In this document: in pieces, positions 12,801 to 22,414 of the stretch
How the letters are laid out: each line of letters begins with the position of its first letter
Numbering within the stretch: position 1 is the stretch's first letter
Source: Congeria kusceri
Taxonomy: Eukaryota > Mollusca > Bivalvia > Myida > Dreissenidae
Length of the DNA: 64,000 nucleotides
Reading direction: 5' to 3'
Assembly: GCA_027627225.1 (NCBI GenBank)
Contig: CM051038.1
Location: 43,577,348 to 43,641,347 of the forward strand
The notes under the pieces: generated by a model
Database searches by the model: none
The model's input: the letters and a program-made list of their open reading frames with translations, nothing else
Told to the model about the DNA's origin: nothing
Program-made: the position numbers and the translations under genes

Positions 12801-14832
12801 AGGGCCCTCTTGTTTTATTTTATTTTATTTTTTTTATGATGGGAGAGTGGTTTGTGTTGTACACGGTAACAGTCTTTTTCAGTCTTTATTATTTTTGGAC
12901 CAAAAATATGTAAGGTCGGGAGACCAGAAACGGGACTATTTTTTTGGGTGTGGGCCTTATCTTGACGTCATTTTATGTTTTACATGTTATTTAGCATTTT
13001 TGTTGCAACAACCCTGCAATTGACAGCTGTTGAAGAATTATTCCATCTTTTCCCAGCTCCTTTTGAGCGCCTGTACCATTTCTGATCATAGATCTTTCGC
13101 TGTTCAATTATTTTTCCCTCACCAACATAATGACTGAGAAAGAAACTGTGAACATTTTAGTGATAAGACTTAAGAAACCTGACAGTGTATAATAGGTTAT
13201 TGACTTTCTGGGAAGCAGATCAAGATAGATCATAAACAACTGTTGAATATTAAAACATAACATTTTCATAACACAAATGTGCATTTCAACTTCTCTCAGG
13301 CATGTAAATCACTGCTTCAGCATATATATATATACATGTATATATATATATATATATACGTAAATGAAATTTCAAAAGTCCAGATTCAGAAATTATATAA
13401 TGAAAAGTACAAACACGTTACATGGGATTATAAATATATATTAAAAATAATATAGCCAACACGTTTCGACAAAGCTCATCATGGCATTTATTCTATTATA
13501 TATATATATGCATGTAATATTTGACTGTGTTCAGGAGGCGATGGTGTCAGAGTTGAAGCAGAGGAACCGCCAGATCAAGGACAAGAAGCTGCTGAACAAG
13601 GACGATGTCTACCACGGGGCCCTCGAGGATATCTTACTGGGTATGTACACAATAGTACACAGTAGTCCACAATATTACACACTAGTCCACAATATTACAC
13701 AATAGTGCACAGTAGTCCACAATAGTACACAATAGTGCACAGTAGTGCACAGTAGTCCACAATAGTACACAATAGTCCACAATATTACACAGTAGTGCAC
13801 AATATTACACAATAGTGCACAATAGTACACAATAGTCCACAATAGTACACAATAGTGCACAATATTACACAATAGTACACAATAGGATGCAATAGTGCAC
13901 AATAGTACACAGTAGTGCACAATAGTCCACAATATTACACAATAGTACACAATAGTGCACAAACGTACACAATAGTCCACAATATTACACAATAGTCCAC
14001 AATAGTACACAATAGTGCACAATAGTACACAATAGCTTTGGAATGCGTCAGGTACCCATGAAATTGGAAATGTGTGTAATGAAGTCTTGCTAATTTGGAA
14101 ACATAATGAATTATTGATACTAGTGTTTTATTGGTTGAACTTGGTATTTTAATGATGTTTATCCATAACCATAGAAGTAATTTCATGATTTACAACTTAG
14201 ATTCCGATTTCATATGTATTTAGGATTTTTTCACTTTACTTTGGGGGATTTTTTCATTTTAATTAGGAAAAATAAGCCATATGTGGCATTGGGATTAGGT
14301 CCCTTTTAAATAAGGAAAAAAATCATTTAATAAACCTGCCCAGGTTTTGCTACTTAGATTTTAAACTTATTGCTCATACTTTTTATGGTGTCACTTCTCT
14401 GTTATACATTTATAGATGTCCATATTTTGTTTGGTGTTCCATATATAAAAGTCTATGTATGCACTACTAACAGATTCATTCACATACTATCCAAGTAGAG
14501 GGTCAAAACTATTAGATAAATTTGAAGGTAGTTCCATGTCTGCGAAAATGAAATGATTACATTTTATTATATTAATCAACCATTAGTGAATTGATTCAGT
14601 TATCATTACTTTCACTACTGTTTTCAAGTATTTAACCACATAGCGTGGAATTAACAGTTATTTGTGGTTGATTCTACTTTTCCAGAAACAAATTTCAACA
14701 TAAAAGTAAAATGTTCTTGTTATTTCAGACTTGAAGAATGAGCCATACAGAAGGGCGGATGCAGTCCGAAGGAGTCAGCGTAGAAGAGTGGAAAGTCTGG
14801 TGCCAACGGGTCGAAATAATGACATCTTCTGA
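754..14832 (+). CDS. FMNL: Formin-like protein (FMNL family), 3' part of gene, eight exons
   Basis: Exons are 754-822, 2601-2681, 4221-4350, 5487-5662, 6371-6472, 10597-10701, 13535-13640 and 14729-14832. Every junction has AG/GT borders and compatible phases, and together they encode about 290 residues ending in TGA. The peptide runs through the distal FH2 domain ([20 protein letters not shown], then a D-T-K-T-A-D-K-K segment and a YFGESP segment). It continues into a Lys/Arg-rich coiled region and ends in a DAD-like segment (GALEDILL, then [15 protein letters not shown]). Formin FH2 domains nucleate and elongate actin filaments; in FMNL proteins the DAD binds the N-terminal inhibitory domain and is released by Rho-family GTPases. 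The YFGESP wording and the C-terminal [12 protein letters not shown] motif point to FMNL rather than Diaphanous or DAAM. The GBD/FH3 and FH1 parts must lie upstream of the window. The 5' end is therefore missing, not truncated by mutation. Confidence 0.93.
896..1142. mobile_element. Dreissenid-type inverted-repeat element, copy 1
   Basis: A 247-bp element with long terminal inverted repeats. It begins gaggcgtgttgttggaaaac and ends in the complement, ttttcccacgacacacctc. The interior has paired arms around GGATTAGCCTGTGC. Related copies lie at 10159-10384, 16081-16306 and (truncated) 18247-18441. It has no coding capacity, so it is a MITE. I recall this consensus as abundant in Dreissena genomes; that is memory, not a search. 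Confidence 0.8.
1299..1835. repeat. Mollusc-type interspersed repeat with about 163-bp internal tandem units
   Basis: It starts with a short hairpin (tcgcctgaaaaagcga) and contains three degenerate units, each with gtgcagacaataactt, a gttttt-gtg-cattatgaaact segment and a gagttatgccccc tail. The open frame on the minus strand at 1432-1740 is a by-product of these units. Confidence 0.65.
1963..2309. mobile_element. MITE of the GGCCCAGTGTTCACAAA family, copy 1
   Basis: The ends are complementary (ggcccagtgttcacaaag against cttgttttgtgaacgcggggcc) and the sub-ends also pair (atcaagatcag... with ...tgaatctgaaaatcagac). A second full copy lies at 59048-59383 and a divergent one at about 4532-4812. 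Confidence 0.7.
2601..2681 (+). CDS. FMNL: FMNL exon b (FH2 core GNYMN motif)
   Basis: The acceptor tatttttcag ends at 2600 and the donor gtaggt starts at 2682. Its 27 codons in phase 0 carry the FH2 signature [13 protein letters not shown] followed by YGFKLQSLD. The minisatellite motif of the next intron begins directly at the donor. Confidence 0.93.
2742..3084. mobile_element. MITE of the GGCGTAAAAAAA/TGTTTGTTTCAGGTAAC family, copy 1
   Basis: Terminal inverted repeats of about 35 bp: aggcgtaaa...tgtttgtttcaggtaac at the left, and gttacctgaaacaaacatat...tgcc at the right. It sits inside the 54-bp minisatellite, with unit-like sequence on both sides (2683-2735 and from 3085). A second copy was the target of the Ty3/gypsy insertion at 47645-56345. 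Confidence 0.75.
3086..3776. repeat. 54-bp minisatellite, about 12.5 copies, in FMNL intron
   Basis: The unit is built from catggcagtaaattgtgcc, ttttggtcacatgactg and taaattgcatttaggtta. The ccttttgg block recurs at 3131, 3185 and 3239, giving a period of 54. As 54 is a multiple of three, both strands appear open across the array; none of these frames is a gene. Two partial units sit immediately after the donor of exon b (2683-2735). Confidence 0.9.
4221..4350 (+). CDS. FMNL: FMNL exon c (FH2)
   Basis: The acceptor catttctcag ends at 4220. The exon ends at 4350 in phase 1 before a weak donor, gttttt. It encodes [17 protein letters not shown] and then FIEKAAL, colinear with FMNL LLDTKSTDRKxTLLHF. 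The donor is T-rich and far from consensus, and the last 20 bases of the exon recur at 4812-4831. Confidence 0.88.
4532..4812. mobile_element. Divergent MITE related to the GTTCAC family
   Basis: It begins aggccccatattcagaaaac and contains cttgagccagataatttaggatc, like the other copies. The right end is worn (gcttagctgaatcagaaccg), so the boundary is approximate. Confidence 0.45.
4844..5280. mobile_element. MITE of the GATCTGGAAAA-TCATGGAA family, copy 1
   Basis: It begins gtacggatctggaaaagtca and ends gaaccgtttgtatggaccctg. The copy at 20264-20659 is colinear, including the tctattctacagarcgcga core. The two ends resemble an imperfect inverted repeat (GGGTTATACA and the complement of TGTATGRACCC). 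Confidence 0.65.
5487..5662 (+). CDS. FMNL: FMNL exon d (FH2)
   Basis: The acceptor ttgcag ends at 5486 and the donor gtaatg starts at 5663. It completes the split valine codon and encodes 58 further residues ([20 protein letters not shown] and on to LLSDVKTAQ), equivalent to the FMNL VSLENVLLDVKELGRGM helix. Confidence 0.9.
5690..6170 (+). repeat. About 31-bp pyrimidine-rich tandem array with repeated TTTCAG|CTG
   Basis: Around fifteen degenerate units of the form tatctctttttcagctgac followed by ttcttccccgtt. Each unit looks like a polypyrimidine tract plus a CAG acceptor. The array lies between FMNL exons d and e, but the real acceptor of exon e is at 6370. The open frame 5904-6299 is an artefact of the array. 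Confidence 0.85.
6371..6472 (+). CDS. FMNL: FMNL exon e (FH2 C-terminal YFGE motif)
   Basis: The acceptor attttacag ends at 6370 and the donor gtaagt starts at 6473. It has 34 codons in phase 0 with [20 protein letters not shown] then FVRFVNAFK, the typical end of a formin FH2 domain. Confidence 0.92.
6569..10051. repeat. Large mollusc-type repeat block with nested tandem segments
   Basis: It starts with taccc(c)cacaaacgaagtttggggg and ends with tgtgggggtatatccgtcac, the usual bracket of this repeat class. Inside are several ~120-130-bp units (cttcatacatagataccttat, cttgggattgcatatgggg, aaggtcaccattactaaaaa) at 8085-8560 and 9370-9720. They are separated by a second repeat at 8563-9378 (cccccttggaagaagtgggg and a gtcggtcggtcagtcggtcgg-like run). 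No real gene is visible; all open frames here fall in repeat units. Confidence 0.7.
7598..7708. repeat. Long near-perfect inverted repeat (hairpin)
   Basis: The left arm 7598-7635 (aaataacacatggctgagag then ggtgatataaataatatca) is mirrored by the right arm 7669-7708 (tgatattattttatatcacc then ctctcagccatgtgttattt). The loop is about 33 bases. It could form a stem of nearly 40 bp. Confidence 0.88.
10159..10384. mobile_element. Dreissenid-type inverted-repeat element, copy 2
   Basis: A diverged copy of the element at 896-1142, running from gaggttgtcatgggaaaact to cagttttcgacgacacgcc in an FMNL intron. Confidence 0.7.
10597..10701 (+). CDS. FMNL: FMNL exon f (post-FH2 basic helix)
   Basis: The acceptor catttccag ends at 10596 and the donor gtgggt starts at 10702. 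Its 35 codons, beginning [13 protein letters not shown], give a charged, probably coiled helix that follows FH2 in FMNL proteins. Confidence 0.88.
10842..12960. mobile_element. Inverted-repeat element split by a nested mollusc-type repeat
   Basis: The left end has attaggccaacaac then cagtttctggtctcc; the right end has ggagaccagaaacgggact then gtgtgggccttat. These are complementary over about 40 bp. A second repeat (10919-12812) lies between them. Confidence 0.7.
10919..12812. repeat. AGCTCACCTGAGC mollusc-type repeat with 166-bp tandem array
   Basis: It opens with agctcacctgagcacaaagt and closes with taggtgagcgtcctagggcc. The interior holds about nine tandem units of 164-173 bp, marked by catatttggtatgtaacatc at 11211, 11375, 11541, 11705, 11871, 12038, 12205 and 12372. 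It has no coding capacity. Confidence 0.85.
13535..13640 (+). CDS. FMNL: FMNL exon g (start of DAD)
   Basis: The acceptor tgttcag ends at 13534 and the donor gtatgt starts at 13641. It carries 35 codons plus one base, ending GALEDILL, the hydrophobic core of a diaphanous autoregulatory domain. The 10-bp tandem array of the next intron starts about six bases beyond the splice site. Confidence 0.9.
13647..14032 (+). repeat. 10-bp microsatellite-like array (acaatagtac)n, about 38 copies
   Basis: Period exactly 10 with variants agtac, agtgc, agtcc and attac after acaat. It begins about six bases after the donor of FMNL exon g. The minus-strand open frame 13675-14022, rich in Cys, Tyr and Leu, is simply this array translated. 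Confidence 0.93.
14729..14832 (+). CDS. FMNL: FMNL last coding exon (basic end of DAD, stop)
   Basis: The acceptor tatttcag ends at 14728. The exon encodes [20 protein letters not shown] and then thirteen residues to TGA at 14830-14832. The basic run after the GALEDILL core is the second half of the DAD. A possible poly(A) signal AATAAA lies at 15030-15035, about 200 bases beyond the stop. Confidence 0.9.
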
Positions 14833-15451
14833 AAATTGTATAATCACAAAAGCACTGGAACCCTCTTTTCGCAGAATGGAGTTAGTGATGTTTAGAAAAA
14901 ATTGCCAGCTCTGAAAAACATGCACAATTTGAGAGTCTTTGAAAATTAAATGCATGTTTTATTTCAGAAACTGCTGTGGCTGTTTTCTCAACAAAAAAAG
15001 GAGTTATTCATCTTGAATACATAAATGAAAATAAACAACTATCCGTTCCAAATATCCTGCCCAGTTTATCATTGAAAGTGAAATGAATGTTTCCTTTCGG
15101 ACACTCGTTTGGTCAGTTTTCCAGGCATATGGTGGACTCGGAAATACGCAGTTACCACGGAAACTTACGACTATGATTCACACGAAGGCATTTCTGTAAT
15201 GACTTGCCAACTGTTTTGTAAGAATGCCGAATTGGACAATGATGGATTTAAAAAAGGCTACAATTGCATGTTTGAGATAAAAGTCGAACAAACAATTGTG
15301 TGTTCATTGGTGCAGTTTTAATCACGAAACCTTAATATCTTTGAGTGTTAAAGGAATTACATAGTTCATTAAATTCTTTATCTATACACCGCTTCTTGCA
15401 TGTTGACAGGTGTTTAACCTCAGGTGAAATAAGGCCGGTATTAGTTCACCT

Positions 15452-15710
15452 GGGCCCGTATTCAGAAAGCTCCTGAGGGAAAACTAACTAAATTTCTTAA
15501 ATTCATAAAATTCTTAAGTCGCTGGTTTTGTCATGTATACGTTTTTTTACTTTAAAATGTTTTAAACAAGTTAATTTTGTTTAGATGTTTAGTATGTGAC
15601 CTTTTATAAGCAGGAATCATTGGAAATCACATAGAAAATTAGATCTGAAATGTTCACTTAAATACAACTTAAGTTAAGATTTCCCTAAGGAGCTTTGTGA
15701 ATACCGGTCC
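15452..15710. mobile_element. MITE of the GGGCCATATTC/ATCTTAAG family, copy 1
   Basis: It begins gggcccgtattcagaaagct and ends ggagctttgtgaataccggtcc, which is complementary, with cttaag motifs inside both arms. Other copies are at 16546-16796, 17573-17829 and 21749-22009. Confidence 0.7.
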
Positions 15711-16080
15711 TGATTGGTTGCTTGAATAAAGAGCAGTGAGAAAACAATTGGACGTTAAGTGGCTAACTTGCGTTTGAAACAATTTTACATTAAATTAATA
15801 CATTGACAAGTGGTTGCATGTTATGTAGACTGGTTGGATTTAGAGAGAGGTAGCATACACTTTGTCAATTTTGGTAAAAGATGTGGATTAACGTGTAAGA
15901 AACTTGCTTTTAAGCTCATTTGAGCAATTGCCATTATTTTAACATGCATATACCACAATGTCCACTTTTCATGGTTTATTGTCAGGCATTTAATTCTTAT
16001 AACCTACATTTGTGCAAAATGACAATGACAGGAGTACAATGCTTTTGCTTTTATTGCAGCATTTTATTTTTATTGTATTT

Positions 16081-16306
16081 GTGGCGTGTCGGGGGAAAAC
16101 CGGGCTTAATGCATGTGCGTAAAGTGTCATCCCGGATCAGCCTGTGGAGTCCGCACATGCTAATCCAGGGCGACACTTTCCGCGTTTATGGTATTTTCTG
16201 TTCGAGTAAGTCTCTTCTAAACATAAATCCACTGTGGACTGCACAGGTTAATCCAGGATGACACTTTACGCACATGAATTAAGTCCGGGTGTGCCACGAC
16301 ACGCCT
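16081..16306. mobile_element. Dreissenid-type inverted-repeat element, copy 3
   Basis: It runs from gtggcgtgtcgggggaaaac to cacgacacgcctc and has the same arm and core order as copy 1. Confidence 0.8.
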
Positions 16307-16356
16307 CATTTCATTTTGTGGTTATTACTGGCACCGTTGTGTTCCACATGGGCTTG

Positions 16357-16545
16357 TCTGAAAAAGGGTGCTAACTGACAGCTAACGGGTTACATAATCA
16401 GGGGCCTGAAAAAGGGTGCTAACTGACAGCTAACGGATTACATAATCAGGGGCCTGAAAAAGGGAGCTAACTGACAGCTATCGGATTACATAATCAGGGG
16501 CCTGAAAAAGGGAGCTAACTGACAGCTAACGGATTACATAATTCA
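16357..16545. repeat. 48-bp tandem repeat, four copies
   Basis: The unit is ctgaaaaagggtgctaactg, then acagctaacggattacataa, then tcaggggc. The copies are nearly identical (gtgct/gagct and aacgg/atcgg variants) and run straight into the next MITE, whose first bases (cagggg) resemble the unit end. Confidence 0.9.
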
Positions 16546-16796
16546 GGGGTCATATTCCAGAAACATCTTAAGTGAAATGTTAGCCTTAAAATCGTCATTT
16601 TCTTAAGCATTTTATTCCATGTATACATGAAATTCTGCTAAATGTTCACTAAATCTCAACTAACTATTAACTTCCTTTTACTTAAGTGTAATTGGATTCA
16701 TTAGTTTATATGTAGTTTTAGAAATTTACCGTACGAAAATGGGAACTTAAGTGAAAATGTTTTAAGATAAACTTAAAGATGTTTCTGGAATATGGC
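16546..16796. mobile_element. MITE of the GGGCCATATTC family, copy 2
   Basis: The ends ggggtcatattccagaaaca and gatgtttctggaatatggct are complementary. The right tip is partly duplicated at 16801-16841 (gatgtttctggaatatggct again). Confidence 0.78.
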
Positions 16797-17572
16797 TCTA
16801 AGAAATGGGAACTTGAGATGTTTCTGGAATATGGCTCTAAGAAAGGTTGTAATGTAATAATACTTGTATTCAATCAAGAGAGTGGAAATATGAAAAATAT
16901 TCTCTTGTCTTGCACAATTTTATTTCAAAAATCTACGTGTCTGCGAACAAAAGTCACTTGTCCAAATACAAATATAGTGTTATGCAGGGGTGTTGCTAAA
17001 TATAATTTGTAATTTCATTATAATTAAAACATGAATTTATATTATTGTTAAAATATATAATAATAAAGTAAAATACTTCCAACTTTTACATCATTGTCAC
17101 ACACCAATATGGTACTTGTCCACAGACAATTTTACAGGAAATGTTTACTTGTCCGACCGTGCAATTACTCGTATCGGAGAAGACGGGCAACAGATTTCCA
17201 CATCACTGTATTCAGCTATGAATAAAAATGAATTCACATGTTTATGGAAAGCCAATGTGTGGATTTGTGGATGTTTTTGTGTCTTAATGATGTGGAGGCA
17301 TTAGAAAAACAAAGAAGTAAAAAATAAAAGTAGATGGTTGCACACCAATTCTTTATCCAGCGTAATGTTTTGTGGCTATTATATTTATTTATGTACACTA
17401 TGTTCTGTGTGCTGTATGACAGATTGCAGTCTTTGGGCATTATCTTCACCCAGAATATAACTAGCTTCATATATAAAGAAGACATAAGCTATTCATTGGT
17501 TCTTTTTAAAAATATGATCATTTTACCAAATTTGCCAATTTATAATGGGTTGTCTTTACTGTTATACTGTTA

Positions 17573-17829
17573 CTGTTCACAAAGCATCTTAACTAAGTTC
17601 TTAAATATTTTATACTTAAGTGAAACATTTGAATTTATTGTAATTCCTTCACTAAATAAACATAGATATATGTGTTGATATTTCTAAAATGACATTGTAC
17701 TACTGATGTTATTTTAAAATGTAACTTTGTGCTTGACTGTTTATATATCGCATGATACAGTTGAGGAAATTTCCAGATTTAAGGATAAGAATAAATTTTA
17801 ACTTAAGATGCTTCGTGAATACCACCCCA
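17573..17829. mobile_element. MITE of the GGGCCATATTC family, copy 3
   Basis: It is bounded by ctgttcacaaagcatcttaa and ttaagatgcttcgtgaatac, which are complementary. Confidence 0.7.
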
Positions 17830-18246
17830 GAACTTGAGTTTATCCACAGTTGATCACTTATGTATGTACCTTATTTTAGGGTGCACATTATCTTGTCTTA
17901 CTTTATCATACTGTAAATACATGTATGTGTTAACTCTGGGTCATTTAGTATTGTGCAATATTCTCTGTAACTAAAATTCTCAGATAAGATCCATTATGTG
18001 TTTTGTGTCTTATATTTGTAAGTCATAAAATGTATTTAGTTAGTGCTTGTGAATCGTTCAATTTAATCTAGTTCTTGATGTGACTGTGCTGCCAAATAAA
18101 ATTCCACTTGCAGATTGCATTACGGTATTTGTACATGTATATTCCTTGACATGTTATTATGTGAAGTTAGAATAATACATAAAACATAGCATAGACTGTA
18201 TATATCAATGTTTTAAATGCAGTTAACCATTTGTAATTCAAATGAG

Positions 18247-18441
18247 ACATGTCACAGGCTGATCCAGGACGGCAATTTCCGCTTTTACAGTATTTTCAGT
18301 TGCAAGGAAGTCTCTTCTAAACCGAAATCCATGGTAGACTGAAACTGTTGTCCCGGATTAGCCTGTGCCGACTGAACAGGCTAATCCGGGATGACACTTT
18401 ATGCTCATGCATTAAAGCCCGGTTTTCCCACTACACGCCTC
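18247..18441. mobile_element. Dreissenid-type inverted-repeat element, copy 4 (5' truncated)
   Basis: It lacks the left terminal arm, starting near catgtcacaggctgatccag, and ends ggttttcccactacacgcctc like copy 1. Confidence 0.72.
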
Positions 18442-19638
18442 AAAATGTCTTGTAAAGTAATTACATGTAGTACAGTAAACATCTGCATTCATAATAAATA
18501 ACATCAGTGAAATTTATTTTACCACAAAACTATTTACGATAACTTCTATATAATTTTCCCAATAAAAAATGACCGTGCCCATGTGTGTATAGACACAGTT
18601 GTTAACGACTGCCAAATATATCAAAACATGACCAGTTGTAATGAAGGATTATTGGAAAAACGCAAATTATGGTATCAGTAATGTCGGAATTTGACAAATA
18701 TACTTAAACAACATTAAAATGCCTAAATATATGTTTAAAAGATATATTACAGGTCCATTCTATGTTTGATGTCTTTAATTTCATATAACAGTGTTTTCTT
18801 ATATTTGAAGTCAAATGTGGACGACTATTATTGATGAAGTTATACAGACAAATAAATGGTTGTAAATAGTACTTTTGTATGCATACACAAGTGTCTGTTC
18901 AATGTTTTTGAGATAAAGATTTTATTGACAAAATCGTATTTGTTTTATTAACTTAACAGTGGAAGTTATCAAGTATTTTTTCATTTAACAGATTAATAAA
19001 AAATCATGTAAATACCTGACATAATATACTATTCATTTATAATAAAAGTTGTAAAATTAACTAAATACATTTGTGGGGTAAATTTTTTGCTCCATGGGTA
19101 TCCATAATGTATGGTTAATTTCTACCAATTGTATGTGTCTACCATTCACATGTTCTTCGCAATACAGGTACGAGGATGTAAACTTTCCTGACCTTGTATT
19201 TTTAAATTGATATACCAGGGCTAAATGTTACTCAACAACCAAGTTCAGTGTCGTATTGTTCAATTGCAGCATTTAAAAAGTTAATTATGGGGCCCTGAAG
19301 TCTTTAATAAAATACTAAGTCTTGAATAAATTTTAGTATATAAATGTTAGTATAATTCAGCATTTAATTTACATATAACCAAGTCTAACCAAAGTTTAAG
19401 TTCAAGCAGATGTATATTCCTTGCCTAATAAATATTATACATTTCTATTTAAACTCGACAAAATAAATGAAGGTTGATTCATGAACTGTTCTATTAATAA
19501 TCAAAGTTATTAATAAGTAAAAGTTCTTATCATACCATCAAGCATACATTTATTGAGAGATATCTTAGCATGTTTTGGTTCGGAATACAATTATTTTCAA
19601 ATACTGACATACAGTACTACTTACTTAGAACTACCGGT

Positions 19639-19830
19639 AAGGCCAAAAAAATTGTGTGTTTCGGGCAACGGTCGCAAAAAGGTAGGTTCGATTGAGTTGT
19701 TTTTTTAAAAGTCACATTTCGGTCTAAAAACATTGAAAATTATCTAAAATCTATCGTCACTAAAAACTTTAGGGTGGGGGGGTTGCTAGGTAGGGTCGGG
19801 TTTCCCGAAAAACAGAAAAAAAAATTAATA
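19639..19830. mobile_element. Small inverted-repeat element distantly like the TTTCAGGTAAC family
   Basis: Ends aaggccaaaaaaattgtg-tttcgggcaac and gggtttcccgaaaaacag are roughly complementary, with a gggtagggtcggg core similar to the 2742-3084 element. Confidence 0.45.
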
Positions 19831-20263
19831 AAACATGTTGAGTGGATGTGTAGGTAAAATGTTGAAGAAATGTTTGAATATTATAAAGGCTATTTATTCA
19901 TAAGGCCCTCTCTCTTTTGTCTTCCAATCTCTGCACTGTAAATGTTGTGTTGTGTATGTGTCACCTGGTGACTTAGAACCATTTGTGTGTGTTTTATATT
20001 GATTGATAAATTTATAATATTGGTAAATTGAACATATTTTAATGGAAATACAATGTGATAAACAATTGTCATTTGTTGTTATTCTTTGAAAAGATGTCTA
20101 TTTAGCATATTTTAGGAGCTGATTTTAATGATTATATAATAACTTGGGGCTTAATACACATGGCCTCTTAAAATTTCATTATCAAATGGCACGAGGGGTG
20201 CAGAAAAAATAAGATTGTTTAAGAATGACATGTTTAAGGTGGACATACATAACACTTGACGTC

Positions 20264-20659
20264 GGGGTTATACAGATCTGGAAAAATCATGGAATCTTGA
20301 TATTTTGGATTTTACCATGGAATTTGCAAAAATTGTCATGGAAAATTGAAAAGTATCCTTGTATATTCCTGTAAGTGCATAAAAATGCTCAAACTCATTT
20401 AAATATAATCAAACAAAAAATCAAAATGAAGAGCGTAATGATGGACAGACATGTATTTCAGTGCTTTAAGCAATTATTTTCTATTCTACAGAACGCGAAT
20501 CAGCCTAGAAAAATAATTCTATTATGTAAATCAAATAAAATGTGTATATCAGTATACTATTTTGAGATCATTATGCTCGGATTGATTAATGGAAAACTGA
20601 GCTATGTCGTGGAAAAATCATGGAATTTTGGTTTCAACAGTTTGTATGAACCCTGTAAC
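20264..20659. mobile_element. MITE of the GATCTGGAAAA-TCATGGAA family, copy 2
   Basis: It is colinear with 4844-5280, from ggggttatacagatctggaa to cagtttgtatgaaccctgtaa. The 104-codon open frame at 20375-20689 lies in the element and has no recognisable domain. Confidence 0.65.
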
Positions 20660-21453
20660 TTGATTGTCGTACAAAAAGTCCACCCTTGAAATGAAGTTTT
20701 GAAATTATCATTCTTTAATAGCTTGAATTTTAACATATTTCTCTAACAAATTAATGATTCGACACATAATACCAAAATTGTCAACTATTCTATGTCATAA
20801 TTATAAAGTGAAAATGTTAGAGATGTGATCGTGTAGCGACAATGCTCAGTATGTAATGTAGATAAAGTTATATTCAACTAAATGTTGATAGATATTTCAC
20901 AAAATATTTTTTCCGCATAAGAAAATGTTAATTCGTAGTCATTAATACTGTTAGTCTGTTCCATCGCTGTTTCGAAGTTATTCGCAAACCGTATATTTAA
21001 GGGTATGTTCAATTAGGCCATACACATTGTATTCTATGTTTAGCGTCCCCATGATTTTTCAAAACCTACCAACCAAGCAGGAAAAAAACAAACAACGAGT
21101 CGATAAAAAACTTCTTTCTTTCACAACTTATTCATGGCAGTGGTACAAGCTAAAGCAAATTTTTACTTGCAGAACTGTTATATATCATCTTTATATTGGT
21201 AACCTACTTTAACACAGTATTTTAACTGTGTAAATTGACTAGTTGCACTCTATTTTTACAAATATTGTTAAAAACACCTAAAAGTAAATTTTCTTATGTT
21301 TTTCTAAACTTTATACATGCTTTCCAACACGATTGTTTACATTGTCAAAATTGTTTGTTTTTTTCGTTCAGGCTTCCGAAAACCTACCAGCCCGAGGACT
21401 CTGAACATAGAATCAAATTGGCCTGTAGAAAGTGCATACTAACGAACCTATTA

Positions 21454-21696
21454 ACATGTACCAATATGCAGGGAGGGCATATATGGGACTTTAAACTGAA
21501 AGCGGGAATTTGACACGCTGAATGATTCGGGAAATAGACTGGTCCGATTTTAGATCCGGGTAATATTAGTGAATTTAGACGCCGGCATCTCCCACTGGGG
21601 ATTTAGGGAATAAGACCCCCAAAAATAAAGTTAGTCTTATTCCCCTGGGTCAGCCTGCCGCCCCTCCCCCCGCCGAGGCAAATATTGATAGGTGCA
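21454..21696. mobile_element. MITE of the TGCACCTATCAATATT family, copy 1
   Basis: The right end aatattgataggtgca matches the other copies. The left tip is worn (tgtaccaatatgcagggagg). The interior shares ggaatttgacacgctgaatg and gaataagacccccaaaaata with 57674-58006. Confidence 0.6.
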
Positions 21697-21748
21697 GAAG
21701 CATTAACACGTGCTCTTTTGTGTAAACAAAGTCAACAGTTTATGACCA

Positions 21749-22009
21749 GGGGCCATATTCCAGAAACATCTTAAGTAGATCTAATATCTTTACATTAAAA
21801 TAATCATTTTTCCTTAACATTTAATTTCATATTTCAGTGACATTGTGCTCAAGGTGTATTATTTATCAAGTCATTATTAACTGTTGTTTACTTTACAGTC
21901 AAGGGATTTACAAATTTATATGCACTTTTACAAATATTGCATTTCAAACATTGAAACTTAAGTGAAAATAGTTTAAGATAAACTTTAGATCTTTCTTGAA
22001 TAGGAACCC
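21749..22009. mobile_element. MITE of the GGGCCATATTC family, copy 4
   Basis: It begins ggggccatattccagaaaca and ends tttcttgaataggaaccc, with cttaag/taagataaactt arms. Confidence 0.7.
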
Positions 22010-22406
22010 ACGCGTAATCACGTGGTAAAAGGACTGACTAACTCACTAAGTTCGTTGAAAAGACTAAGGCAAACGCCCCGTAACCAAATTCCTCACTGAC
22101 TAGAACAATCACAATAATGAAATTGCATTCTGTTAAGTTACTTACTAATTTACTGGTTTGTAACCCATAAGATCGACAACTCCACTTATCGGCGTGACGT
22201 TTTAAAAACGTTATTATTTGTAAACGTGTAAACATACACACGCACACGAGTGGCAGACCTCTTCAGTTGGATTATGTTTACGATGATAGCGAAGTTTAAC
22301 GATAAACTGGGAGAGTAAGGCCATACTTTTATCCTGAGCCGCTATCAGTGTTCTAGTTTTCTGATGTTTGTTTCACAAGCATCGAGAAATAGCCATTGGA
22401 GAAAGA

Positions 22407-22414
22407 TATATAAG
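22407..22414 (+). promoter_or_regulatory. TATA box of the P450 gene
   Basis: TATATAAG stands about 120 bases before the start codon, which would place transcription start near 22437-22445 and leave a short 5' UTR of about 90 bases. The upstream 300 bases are conserved at the pseudogene (39480-39700), where the box reads TGTATACAAG. Confidence 0.65.

Noticed and set aside
13675..14022. 115-codon minus-strand open frame rich in Cys and Tyr
   Set aside because: It is the 10-bp (acaatagtac)n array read as codons.
15109..15321. Extra FMNL or other coding exon (70 codons)
   Set aside because: It lies after the FMNL stop, has no recognisable domain and no good donor.
17116..17304. Possible exon MSTDNFTGNVYLSDRAITRI
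   Set aside because: No domain, no matching neighbour exon, only a short open frame.
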